NCBI GenBank assembly: GCA_963970005.1 | Contig: CAXAMN010026461.1 | Coordinates: forward strand, 1 to 64,000 | Source: Durusdinium trenchii | Taxonomy: Eukaryota; Sar; Dinophyceae; Suessiales; Symbiodiniaceae | DNA: 64,000 bases | Direction: 5' to 3' | Part shown: positions 47,965 to 57,565 of the stretch, one piece after another | How the letters are laid out: every line of letters begins with the position of its first letter | How positions within the stretch are numbered: position 1 is the stretch's first letter | Translations under genes and position numbers: made by a program | Notes under the pieces: model-generated | Told to the model about the DNA's origin: nothing | Databases searched by the model: none | Seen by the model: only the letters and a program-made list of their open reading frames with translations

Positions 47965-48655
47965 CTGCAAGTCCTAAACATGGGTTTCATGCTTGTCACT
48001 CCAAACAATGCAAAAGATATTGCGCCAGGTCGCCGGAATATTGTCCCTTAGTCAGCAAACTCCTAATTCAGGTGAGGCCAGAAATGAATTTGTCCGCACT
48101 GCATTGGAAGATTTGAGCAAGAAGCTGATGCAGCATAGGCACCGATTCTAGCAGCACAGGTCCTTGATTTGCCTCTCTATCTGTTTCTGAAAGGGTATTA
48201 CCCATAGCGGGCTCCGCAGGAGGTTGGACCAACCCCACAAAGACACACATACACACGGTTTGTTGCTTTTCTGGAGGAATTAAATTAAACTGCGGTGAAG
48301 TGAATCCCTGGCATCCGTGTAGAAATATATGGAACAACAAAATTAATCCATGACACAACCAAACCACAAACCATGACAAGCAATGTGTTGCTTTGCAGCG
48401 TGCTCCACATATCCCAAGGAGGTCGTGAGAACACGTGGATCTCCAACAGGACTTACTCAACATTCCTGCTCAATCATAGGTCTGACGCGTCGCTGGTACT
48501 TGTAGGTCAGCAAGCATATGCCAGCAAAAACAATGCGGACCACCCACAAACACCACTGTTGCTCACAGCGGTCGGCTCGTGGAGAGGAGCTTCCCATGGC
48601 CCAAACCTGAAGTGGTAACTTGCCTGCAAATGGCGCTAAGCTTGAGACAAACAAA

Positions 48656-48712
48656 AATATAATATATACTGTATATATGATATATGATGATATGTATATA
48701 TATATATTGTTG
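48656..48712. repeat. TA microsatellite
   Basis: Interrupted TATATA run (ATATATACTGTATATATGAT and following) with TATATATATTG at its end. About a dozen shorter runs are scattered through the window. Confidence 0.85.
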
Positions 48713-48878
48713 TTATATTATCAGTGGACCCTTCTTGCTCCTGATCTTGGGCTCAAGATTCTAACTAACTATATACATTCCGTTTCATAAAAACAAATGT
48801 TTTCTGCAAAAGAGCGGGAGATGGCTAAAGGAAGAGGGTGAAGGTGTCCAAAGTGCTGCAAAGTGTCATGATTCTAAG

Positions 48879-49210
48879 GTCCATTCGACTTGGCTATGCT
48901 TTGCTTTCGGATTTGTCTAAGTTCAGGCTGGAACCGAGAATCGAGCGTTCTGGCTCTTCAGGTAAGTTTGGTGATGGTGCGGTTCATGATTGTCAACTGC
49001 CAACTGTGGACAATTCGTTGATCAACAGGTTCAAAATAAGTTCAACGCCATTGCATGGGTGCCTGACCTACAATCTTTCGACATTCTCAGCGGCAACATG
49101 TTGATCAAACTTGGCAAAAACTCTCACCTCCTTCCACCAAGACTCAACAAAAAACCCTCTGAATTCTGGCATTGGGGGGAGATCAGCCAGAGAATCACCA
49201 CACCTTCTGA
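48879..49210 (+). CDS. two candidate exons on the plus strand
   Basis: Block 48879-48961 (acceptor ATTCTAAG, donor GTAAGTTTG) reads PFDLAMLCFRICLSSGWNRE. The next block starts at 49029 after GATCAACAG and reads VQNKFNAIAWVPDLQSFDIL, then SGNMLIKLGKNSHLLPPRLN. Its end is not fixed. Both are in phase 0 at the junction. This is the only place where the plus strand is clearly better than the minus. Confidence 0.4.
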
Positions 49211-50160
49211 CAGGATGTTAGCTCTCGTCAAACACCCATCCAACCTGCCCAACGCCTTTCGTCCTTCGCATTCCTTCGCCCTCCCAAGGCCCCTGCAACC
49301 AGCACCGGGGAGTTCGGAGAGAAGCGCACACAGGTGCGACGCCGCTGAGGCTTCTCAGCCTGTCAGAAGCTTCTCAGCTGTTTCGAGGAACGAACATGTT
49401 TCTCTACTGGTTGTCTACTGGTTGGTCAATACATGCAACAAAAATCAGCTCATGCATACTCATGCATCAGTCTTTGGTATGTCTATCCAGCAATGTTACA
49501 TGTTGACAACTAGAAGTTGACCTGCTGCCTACCTGAGCGGGTTCAAATTGCAGAAGTTTCAAGAGACCATCGTGACACAATTGCACTCACTGTGAGTGGC
49601 TGGGGGTGGGACAAGCCTTAATCGCCCTCAGATCCTATCTAAAAAATGCTCGAAAAAGTCTATACCATTGCCGCGCCCGACTGTGGAGGCCACACCTGCG
49701 GATAGTGGACCACGATGGGATCTAGCCTCAGTCGCAACTCCGCCTGTGCGTCGGCACCTCTGGAACGGTTGAAAAGCATGGCTGGACTTCCACGATGGAC
49801 CGGCCTCTCCACAAGGAGAAAGTCGCTACTATAGGATACTATGGGTAAGTAGGTGCTGAAGCTTCTGCAGCACAATCCTCTGCTCAACCCCTTGAAGATT
49901 GTCTCCTCCAATTGGGCACTTGAAGTCACGTGGGCCTAAACCACCCCTCCCTAACCCACACACGCCACTGATGATATGGCCCCAATAAGAAGCAGCCCAG
50001 TAGTGCACTCATGGGGAGTAATGTGTATGTGTGTGAAAGCACTGGGGATCCTCATCTAAACCACCCATTCAAGCGCAAGGAATCAAGGAGTGATTAATGC
50101 TTGCACCTCGAAAAGCACTGGGGACCTTGGAAGATGCCCAGCTGGCTCATGGGGACATCC

Positions 50161-50298
50161 CTTGGAAGATGCCCATTGGTCGTCCAAGTGGCGGCTTTTC
50201 GGCTAAATCCCAGAGCTCGATGCGGCCATCGTCCATTGCCTCGACAGCGTGGCCAAACTGAGGGCCTGAGGGTACGCCATCCTACCCACCCCTATATC

Positions 50299-50329
<31 letters not shown>

Positions 50330-50999
50330 GTGTGTGTGTGTATGTGTGTGGTCCTAAGAGAAAGTACGTGTGTGCTGAATGTTGCAACATCCAGCATAGT
50401 AGGAATTTGCTCAACAAAGGGTTCTCGCAGAGCTACCATTGGCATCGAAAGAAGAATTACACTCTTGCACACGAGCATAGATACGGAACACGGACCTTCT
50501 CAAAGCCATCGTCCTACAAAACATCTGGTGCCCTTGGCATCACCATCTCACAAATCAGCACATAAATGGCTTGGTGTCCACCATGTAAACAATTTTTCTC
50601 CAAACCCGCACCAGGGAACGGCAATAGTGAGGGTCATGCAGGGCCACAAGCATCTGGTCTCGAAAAACCGTGCTCTTGTTCTGAGCTCCCTGCTGCTGCG
50701 AAGGACGTGGAATTTTGTGGCGCCCACACCACCTGCTTGGCTTGACCATGCCCACTCTCTCCGACCAATGGTCAGGCTAATTGGTGGGACATCTAATTAT
50801 AGTCTCATCCCACTCCAACTTGGGGAATTTGTGTGAACAAAGTCGACTTGCGTCTGTTATACTCGTTGGATATCGTTGGATCTTGTTGGCCATATTTGCA
50901 CTGTGCCCAGATACCAGTATGAAGTACTGAGCCACTGTATTGTCTTCCCATGGGAAGTTGGTTCCAACAACCAGTTGGTCGTTGTATCCTTTATAGTTC
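50161..50999 (-). CDS. three candidate exons in compatible phase, WD40-like
   Basis: Exon 50999-50915 (acceptor CGACTAAG, donor GTATCT) reads NYKGYNDQLVVGTNFPWEDN. Exon 50689-50612 (acceptor GCAGCAG, donor GTGCGG) reads GAQNKSTVFRDQMLVALHDP. Exon 50257-50161 (acceptor GGCCCTCAG) reads FGHAVEAMDDGRIELWDLAE. All three join in phase 0. The pattern of short strands ending GRIELWDL is WD40-repeat-like, so part of a beta-propeller is likely. The last donor is unclear (GA or later). Confidence 0.5.
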
Positions 51000-51073
51000 C
51001 TTAGTCGTTGCGACACAGAGAGTTGATCCTTCGACCTGACTGGTTCTGCATGTTCGGTTGCAGCCCCGCTCAC

Positions 51074-51129
51074 CGTTTACAAAAAGCCCGCCCAATTCTT
51101 CCAAAACCAGCTGAGTTTTGGAGGCGAAT
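51074..51129 (-). CDS. candidate exon
   Basis: The block between CTTCTTTAG and the donor GTGAGCGG reads FASKTQLVLEELGGLFVN. A possible 10-nt micro-exon (AACCAGTCAG, after CATGCAG) would link its phase to the WD40-like chain downstream. Confidence 0.45.
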
Positions 51130-51232
51130 CTAAAGAAGGCATCATTGTCAAGATTTGAAAGTGGTTGTTGGTCAATTAATCTATTGTCTGTTGTTATTTC
51201 TGCAAGTTTCTTTCGGGTCAAGCTGTTTCTTC

Positions 51233-51305
51233 GGCCCCACCGCAACCACATGGCAAAAATGGTCAAGGTCCTGGCATCATTCACAGCGTCATAGAGGTCA
51301 GTGGA
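51233..51305 (-). CDS. candidate exon
   Basis: The block after ACGTTCCAG reads STDLYDAVNDARTLTIFAMW, then LRWG. The donor is probably GA (GAAGAAAC). Confidence 0.4.
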
Positions 51306-51482
51306 CTGGAACGTCAGCAATGGCCTTGTGGGGAATCACAGGGATGTTCAATTTCAGTGACCAGTCGTCCAAGTTGGGCATCCCAACCCCAAATGGTGGA
51401 ACGTGTGTGGTATTATACGTGCAGCATGTAAATATACATGGGGCATGTGAAGTGCCACCGGATGCAAACAACATCAAACAAC

Positions 51483-51555
51483 CCAAGCGAAAAAGCTCAT
51501 AGATCTTGTCGGGGCCCAGTGGGGTCAAAACAAATACAAGAACCCAACGTGGCAA
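51483..51555 (-). CDS. candidate exon
   Basis: The block between CGGAGTAG and GTTGTTTG reads LPRWVLVFVLTPLGPDKIYE, then LFRL. Confidence 0.45.
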
Positions 51556-51894
51556 CTACTCCGGAAGAATCAGCGATAGACTCGTGAACAATGAACAAAG
51601 CAAAAAATAGTGCAAAAAATCAAACAGGCAGTGGCAAAAGGTTGCGTGCTGCGCTTAAAAAGCTTGATGATTGGACTCGAAAGTTTGCAGCAGCCAGTTG
51701 GTTGTTTATTGGTGCGCACGTGGGCAAGGGAGTCCGTCTCCACATTTCCATGAGTTTACGACCATGAACTTTCATAGGATTGATGTCATGCCATATAGGT
51801 TTTAATATGTTTTAATATGTTTTGCTTAGATTGCCTGGTCTGGAATGGGGCGAAGGGGGAAAGACCGGTCGCAGTAGCGGAAGATCTCTCACAC

Positions 51895-52059
51895 CTGAGT
51901 CCTGGAAGATCGCCGATCCACCTTCTTCAACCATCTCCGACATGTCAGAAGATGTGAGAAACATTTCCCGCAAGCAATGCATCAGTATTCCTCGCCAAGG
52001 GACGTTTCTGGAGGATGCCCGTGATAAGGCTTGGTGGTCCAAAGCTTCATGGTCCAGTC
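51895..52059 (-). CDS. candidate exon
   Basis: A 165-nt block between CTCTTCCAG and GTGTGAGAG reads LDHEALDHQALSRASSRNVP, then LTSSDMSEMVEEGGSAIFQD. The plus strand is open for longer here, but the minus borders and residue pattern are better. Confidence 0.5.
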
Positions 52060-52393
52060 CTGGAAGAGTGCTGCAGCTGAGGGGTGTGGCTGTAGGAAGC
52101 AAACCGCTTTGCATCTTCGTCCGCTGGGGAAGCATATGTGAAGCTATATCTCTTCCTCTGCTGCTCAGCCTGCAGCTTATTAGCCCGTTTGGGCACACAT
52201 TGCTAGAAAGATACCCCAATAGAATGATTAATTGCACAACTTGTGCTATGCGCGCTGCGCACGTCAAAATGCTCATAACCTTCGTCCCCAGGTCTTGCCC
52301 GCACCGTCAAGCCAGGACCTCACCACGCGACACTTGAGGCCCCTGGCAGCTGAGCAGGTCAGGAAGGCATGGGACCTTAGGTGCAGTGTGGCC

Positions 52394-52612
52394 AGTATCA
52401 GTAGCAAGGACGCTACTAGGGGCTCCTGGCCTTACTACTAGTAACAAGAAGCTACTAGGAGCAAAGGGCATCGCTACTAGGAGCAAGGACGCTACTAGTA
52501 GCTCCTGGCAGTACTACCAATAACAAGAAGCCACTACGTGGAGGCCCTCGCTATCAGGTTGGAGGCCATTACTACTAGTAACAAGAAGCTACTAGTAACA
52601 AGGGCATTTTAC
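52394..52612. repeat. GCTACTAGTAGC-family repeat, largest cluster
   Basis: Alternating AGGAGCAAGGACGCTACTAG, GTAGCTCCTGGC and AACAAGAAGCTACTAG modules, then related TTGGAGGCC-type units. A similar GGCCTCCAACCTA tandem (three or four units) lies at 53258-53325. Confidence 0.85.
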
Positions 52613-52896
52613 TACTCTCTTCATCGATCAAGTGATGTCAGTGATGTCTGTTCCACCTCCTGGTGTTTGGCACTGCTCGGACTACTCAAAGCAAAACGGT
52701 TCATTTGCAATGCTTCAACCATTCAGCCTGCCACCGCATACTTCTGGAAAACTGAATGCAACAAATGTATACCCCTCAAAGAAGATCACGAGTTTCTGAG
52801 CTTCAAACATGAAGGGATTGCACCGGACTCGGTACACAGGCCCTGAATGGCCGTAGTATGTATCCAAGAACTGCCTTGGAGGAGTGGTGGCGTGAC

Positions 52897-53009
52897 CATC
52901 GGGTGTTCAAAGATATTGCTGGTCCACAGGGTGCAAAGCTGGTCTTTGCAAATGACACATCTCCAACAGCTTCCTTGTTTGCTGAAGCTATGAGCAGCTT
53001 CGTGCCGGC
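52897..53009 (-). CDS. candidate exon (Cys-rich, zinc-like)
   Basis: The block between GTTTCGCAG and GTCACGCC reads RHEAAHSFSKQGSCWRCVIC, then KDQLCTLWTSNIFEHPM. C-x2-C-x2-C-x4-C resembles a zinc module, but there are too few residues for a family. Confidence 0.5.
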
Positions 53010-54410
53010 CTGCGAAACACCCAAATGAATTCTCGGCGCAAATAATATATGGCAACACGATCTATGCAATTTCGGAGCCGTCCAGGATGGAGAATCTGTG
53101 CAAGTCCCCATGCATAAGGGTTCCTCTGACGTCAGGTCATAATCTGAGCTCTGGGCTCGATGTATGAGGTGGAACACCGATGAACCAAACCATCCTGGCA
53201 GCGTTCAAGGCCACCTCTTCTGAGTTGCAAATGAAATGTGATCCAATCAACCTCCTAGCGATGGCCTCCAACCTACTAGCGATGGCCTCCAACCTAATAG
53301 CCATGGCCATGGCCTCCAACCTAGATCCTATCCATCTTTAGATTTTCATCCCAAGTCTTCTGGGTATGTGGCCCACGAAAGATTCAATTGTTGTGCTGTC
53401 AGCCAAGGATTGACAGTGCACCTATGATGTTGTTGACTTGCATCTTGGCGTAATACACAACATCGTCCATAGGTGGATGCAGTGCAAGCGAACCCTAAGT
53501 CTTGACACATGCCTTCAAACGGACTGGCTTACAATCACATCACAAACCAACTGATCAATAAGTGCCCTAAAACATGTCGCTCAAGGCTCCCCAGCCTGCT
53601 ACTCCAAGTGGGATCCTTTCACCCACTCACTCACATTGCACCCACACCCAGTTCCAAAGATCGCAAACTCGCATCGGAAGTCCCGCCCTGCGAGCCTAAA
53701 CCCCAACACTGCGACCAGCCCCTCCTCAGTTCCGACCAGGTAGGTCGAGGGGTCATGTCGCGGGAAGTCGATGCCTCACGTTGGCGTCCGACGCGTGGCG
53801 CGTCTCGGCAGCGGCTCAGAGCTGCATGAGGTAAGCTTGGCTTCACAAATTCTGAACCGGCAAATGCCACAGAGCAAACCAAAATGACTTCTTGGAAGGC
53901 CTCAATCCAATATAATGACATATAATGACACTTTTGAGTGGTCATTGGAACAGCCTTGACCTTGATCTATCACGTGCTGCAAACTGCTGATCTCGCTGTT
54001 CCTTTCTTTAAAGCTTGATTGCTGCACTCTCGTGCAAACGACCTGGCCATCAAGATCGTCGGATGGTGGAATCGTCCACAGGTTTCTGTTCCAACACTTG
54101 GGAGGGCATGGGTTGAGATGGGGTGAAACTATAGAAACAGCCGTTAAGCTGCAACTCCTGTTTTGGGCCGCGAGCTGCGAAGTCAAGGTGACATGACATC
54201 CTACTATGTGCAAGGTACAAAGCGTACATATTACATGGAGTGAAAATACACCCCCCTCAGCTAAGGTAGCTTTGCTCCCGAAGCTGGACGCGGAAAGTGC
54301 ACGAGGGCTTGTGCAGGGCACGACAGTGATGTCGGCTCAAAGTTGCATGGCAGTTATGGATGCTAGCAATCCACTGCCTTCGTGGCCCTGTACGTGCATT
54401 TTAATTATTC
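53010..54410. other. no firm gene; possible 3' LTR and flank
   Basis: A GC-rich block at 53640-53830 is open on both strands with plausible splice borders each way (plus: CACACCCAG then GTAGGTCG; minus: CTCATGCAG then GTGTGGG), so the strand cannot be decided. The part next to 54411 would be 3' LTR if the element boundary is right. Confidence 0.35.
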
Positions 54411-54423
54411 ACTCCCCGCCGCC
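54411..54423 (-). other. possible polypurine tract and 3' LTR start
   Basis: About 110 bases after the polyprotein stop the minus strand reads GGCGGCGGGGAG followed by TGAATAATTA. A purine tract directly before TG is what the 3' LTR junction of a copia element should look like. The LTR itself, leftward from 54411, cannot be proven without the 5' copy. Confidence 0.3.
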
Positions 54424-54533
54424 AAAAGAAATTGAAAGTTTGGACTTGGGAGGAAAAACCGCATACATATTGACAATGGATGTCATGCAATGAATTCTGC
54501 TCGCTTAGGCAAAAAGGTTGAGACTTGGCTCAA

Positions 54534-55900
54534 CTAACGCCAATGCCACTGGCTCCGACTCGAGCTCCAGTCCCACGAGCGGCGGTCCCACTGCCGCTGC
54601 TCGCCCCACTCGCTCCAGTTCCATGAGCTCCATCCCCACGAGGACGATGCTGATCCGGATGCACGTGGGCTCACCGGTGAAGGTGGCGGACCTCCCTTTG
54701 CCTTTGAAGCTGGAGTTCCATCACCTCCGGTAGAGGACTTGCGCTTGCCCTTGCTCTGCTGCTGGCGCTGCTCTTGAGTCTGCTTGTTGACCACGTCACG
54801 CCTGGCAGCGGAGAGGTTGTCGTGGCATAGCTGGCGAAGCTCCTCCAATGCGCAGTATTGGCTCATCTGATGCACACCGTCCCAAGCCAAAAGGCCGCGA
54901 TGGGAGTCGGGTGAGTTGAGGTACTCGATGTACTCGCGCAAGGAGAGGATGTTTGTGCGATAGATCACGCACCATTGCTCAGGAATGTAATCCATGGCTT
55001 GTGGATATCGATCGGGCGCTACATCGATGTAGACCAGCCGTGCCAGAGAATGATCTTCGTCATATCCAAGGCCCAGGCTGACTTGCGCTTTGTTGCGCGG
55101 CGGGTTCGCCAAGTGAGCATGGCAAAGCCAATCCTGCCGCTGCGCTGCCCGATGATCATAGCCCATTTGCAGCATTCGTTCCATGAACTGGGCGTCATGC
55201 TCGAAGCGATCCTCGATGCTCTGGAAGCCACACTTGTCTGCACGCTTCATCCGGCTGCGAGCGTCTTGGATCATGATCGCTTCTGGGCTCATGTTTCCAC
55301 GGCCGCTTGCAGACACCACACGCAGATTGAGGCCAGCCTTGATATAGTCACTGACTGGGCACTCGGTGCGAGCGAGGCCGGCCCTCGCAAGCTGCTGCTT
55401 TCGGAGAACTGAGAGTCTGGTGACCGCTTCCTCCGGCAGCTCGGTGTTGGTGGCAAGTTCGGCTGAACAAATGTCACAGTGGGTCATGCCCCTGAGGACT
55501 AGACCCTTGCATTGGCTGCATTCGACCTGGATCACCGTCAGCTTGCGTCCCTTTCGAAGTGTCGGGGCGGTGATCGGCGCATCAAAGCCAGGTGGAGGCC
55601 CCGCAGGCTCGGGCGGAGCGTACCCACTGTAAGATGCTGCAGGTTGCTCTCGCTCTGCCACATTCACGACGGAAGTAGGTGGAGTCGAAGGTGCAGCCTT
55701 GCTTTTTGGTGCCGATTTGCTGGTTGCCGTCAGGGAAACAGGCATTGCTTTTGCGGTTGGCCGGGGCTCGCCAGTGATGGCGGCCCGGCTCTCACCTCCA
55801 TCCGCTGGAGCAGCCTCGGGTAGGCCAACGGCGCTTACCCTGGTCCAGAGTGTGGACTGGCTTTCGGTGTTTTCGACGGAGACAATGATTCTGGAGGTAC
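54534..55900 (-). CDS. copia polyprotein part 4: zinc-ribbon region with Ser/Trp-rich tail
   Basis: The frame opens just after a TGA near 55905 and continues the polyprotein after a -1 break (HGTSRIIVSVENTESQS...). The ATG at 55745 is probably internal. Numbering from it, a Pro-rich stretch is followed by a four-Cys zinc ribbon (C76, C79, C90, C93; VECSQCKGL ... THCDICSAEL). Residues 110-310 form an unrecognised globular region with IEYLNSPD and LAWDGVHQM. The end is low-complexity: GGDGTPASKAKGGPPPSP, then alternating Ser/Trp (SWGWSSWNWSEW) up to a TAG at 54534. A nucleic-acid-binding role is only a guess. The linker AAITGEP recurs in part 3, which ties the two parts together. Confidence 0.8.
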
Positions 55901-57565
55901 CGTGTCAACCGTCATGATCCCACCGGAGCGGTTCTGGAAAAAGATGAGACCGCCATCGACTGCTTCCCGAAGTGCAACGGTAAGCTGAATAGGGTGCTTG
56001 CCGCGGAGACCGCTTTGATAGTCGGTCTCCGTAATGCGGCTTGCAGCCAGGTAGACATGGGCTCGATCGCTGCCAACAAACTCGCCCCCGCCTGGGATAA
56101 GGCCCTCCTTGACGATCCGCTTCCAGCACGCTGGCCTCGTGCGGTGGTAGGCCAAGGCAGGGATTTCATCCGCTTTGGCGATGGGCTTCCCAATGAAGGG
56201 AGCTTTGGCTTCTGGCCTGAGCGCAGGACTGCAGTACATCAGGGCTGCCGATCTGTAATTGTCCTGTGCGCTCTTGATCGCATGCTTGCTTTGGCCAGCA
56301 GCGGCGCGCATCTTCAGAGGCCATAGTGCCACGCCCTTCTCCTCGAGTTTGTGCCCTTCTCGAATGCCCAAAAACTCAAATCGGTTTTTCTTGTCCTTTG
56401 CTGCTATGGCGATCAAGTCTTTGACGGTGAGCGGCGGGGCACTGCGGTGATTCAGGCCGAAACACCTGGCTACTTCGTCCAAGTCTGCGTAGCCATCTTC
56501 GTCAACCTCAAGGCCCAGATATTGGTCATGTTGTCGAACAACTTTGGATAACTGGGTGAGCCAATCCTTGAGGGGTTTCGCGAAGAAAAGGTGCCCGCCA
56601 TTGAGCTCCCATCCGCTCGCAAAGTGGAGCGGCAATTGCTTGTCGCCAAGCTGGACCACTTGCTGGAAGGCGCCATCGACCTCGGCCATCTTGTACGTGT
56701 ACTCGTGGTATTGGTCTGCAAGATACTGAGGGCACACAACGTGGCCTGCATCAGCACCGGCTGCCGGCGGCGATGAGGGTGCCTCAGGCTCGGGCTCGCC
56801 AGTGATGGCGGCCGAGCCTTGCTCGCCATGAGGTGCGCTTTCTTCTTCATGTTCTTCTGGCACGACCTCCTCATATGGCGATTCCTCCTCATCATCAATG
56901 GCATCGATGTCGAGCCATGCCGCTGGGTTCTCACCAGTTTCGACGCGATGGCTGAGTTCCTCAAGCGTCTGGAGCCGACCCTCATAGGTTTCTCGGTTGA
57001 TGTCCAGCTCTGCAGCAATCTTCTCCTGCTCTTCCTCCATGACATCAAGGCGTTGCTGGAGGATCTTTTCTGCCGTGGCGCCATTTGCGACGAAAATCTC
57101 CGAAAGGTCTGGATCAGCTTCCTCCCCTTCGGGCTCATCATCGATGACGGCCATGTCTGCCTCGGTAATCGGTGCAGCACGGTTTGGCTGCTCCGCAGCG
57201 ACGTCCTTCTTGGTAAGGGCGCGAGCGGTGAGCTCGGCTGCGGCGATTGCCCTTTTGTGGCGGACATCGGCAAGGTTTCGCATTAGCTCTTCGTATCGCT
57301 GATGTGGAGGGAGGCGATCATCACGAAGCTCAAGTCCACCGAGCGGACGGTTCATCGGACTGGTGGCAGCTACTTCCAATGCGATATCTCCGAGAACATA
57401 GAGTCTCATGAGCAGGTGGAATACACTGTGACAAAATGAGAACATATGATTTGCATTCTCGTCCGATTTTTCGCAATGCCATTGGTCACGCAAGTCCATG
57501 CGGATGTTGAGGACGTTGATGTAGGCGGAAGCGACACTTGCCGATCTGAGAACCATACACCTCAT
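55835..57565 (-). CDS. copia polyprotein part 3: acidic coiled region and Tpt1/KptA RNA 2'-phosphotransferase domain
   Basis: The ATG at 57565 is probably not a real start; the frame continues part 2 through a +1 break within about 57490-57560. Residues 24-60 finish the SGNH-like domain. Residues 90-260 are Ala/Glu-rich and likely coiled (EKILQQRLDVMEEEQEKIAA), ending in an acidic stretch and a GSAAITGEPEPEAP linker. Residues 335-565 match the two-lobed Tpt1/KptA fold: LSKVVRQHDQYLGLEVDEDG, NRFEF and MRAAAGQSK in the winged-helix lobe; AYHRTRPACWKRIVKEGLIP, RAHVYLA, GLRGKHPIQLTV and IFFQNRSGGIM in the ADP-ribosyltransferase lobe. The stop at 55835 follows a -1 break, after which the zinc-ribbon part continues. 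Presence of a Tpt1 domain is well supported. Confidence 0.85.
   Translation of the reverse strand: MRCMVLRSASVASAYINVLNIRMDLRDQWHCEKSDENANHMFSFCHSVFHLLMRLYVLGDIALEVAATSPMNRPLGGLELRDDRLPPHQRYEELMRNLADVRHKRAIAAAELTARALTKKDVAAEQPNRAAPITEADMAVIDDEPEGEEADPDLSEIFVANGATAEKILQQRLDVMEEEQEKIAAELDINRETYEGRLQTLEELSHRVETGENPAAWLDIDAIDDEEESPYEEVVPEEHEEESAPHGEQGSAAITGEPEPEAPSSPPAAGADAGHVVCPQYLADQYHEYTYKMAEVDGAFQQVVQLGDKQLPLHFASGWELNGGHLFFAKPLKDWLTQLSKVVRQHDQYLGLEVDEDGYADLDEVARCFGLNHRSAPPLTVKDLIAIAAKDKKNRFEFLGIREGHKLEEKGVALWPLKMRAAAGQSKHAIKSAQDNYRSAALMYCSPALRPEAKAPFIGKPIAKADEIPALAYHRTRPACWKRIVKEGLIPGGGEFVGSDRAHVYLAASRITETDYQSGLRGKHPIQLTVALREAVDGGLIFFQNRSGGIMTVDTVPPESLSPSKTPKASPHSGPG
55871..56563 (-). other. 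Tpt1/KptA (NAD+-dependent RNA 2'-phosphotransferase) domain
   Basis: Tpt1 enzymes remove a 2'-phosphate from RNA splice junctions using NAD+, and some members ADP-ribosylate nucleic-acid ends. The family's Arg-His-Arg-Arg set maps to R344, then Q345 or H346 (sequence RQH instead of the usual RH), R420 (MRAAAGQS for the usual RAxQGHS) and R521 (GLRGKHP for GxRxGxP). The YHGT and HVH motifs appear as YHRT and HVY. Most of the core is kept, but the His position and the GHS-to-GQS change leave activity open. An insert of about 13 residues sits before the second Arg. Confidence 0.85.

Larger units (their letters stand above)
36393..53009 (-). other. intron-dense host gene(s), minus strand
   Basis: About 25 exon-like blocks follow the same rules as in 1-21 kb (AG before, GT/GC/GA after, ordinary protein between). 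Features include a membrane segment (45.8 kb), zinc- or disulfide-like Cys blocks (39.4 and 53.0 kb) and a WD40-like blade (50.2 kb). It could be the upstream part of the same gene as the left cluster, with the repeat block in an intron, or separate genes. No start, stop or family is fixed. Confidence 0.55.

Noticed and set aside
51822..52337. 171-codon plus-strand frame
   Set aside because: The minus strand has an exon with a strong acceptor, a GT donor and better residue pattern in the same place; the plus frame is probably its shadow.
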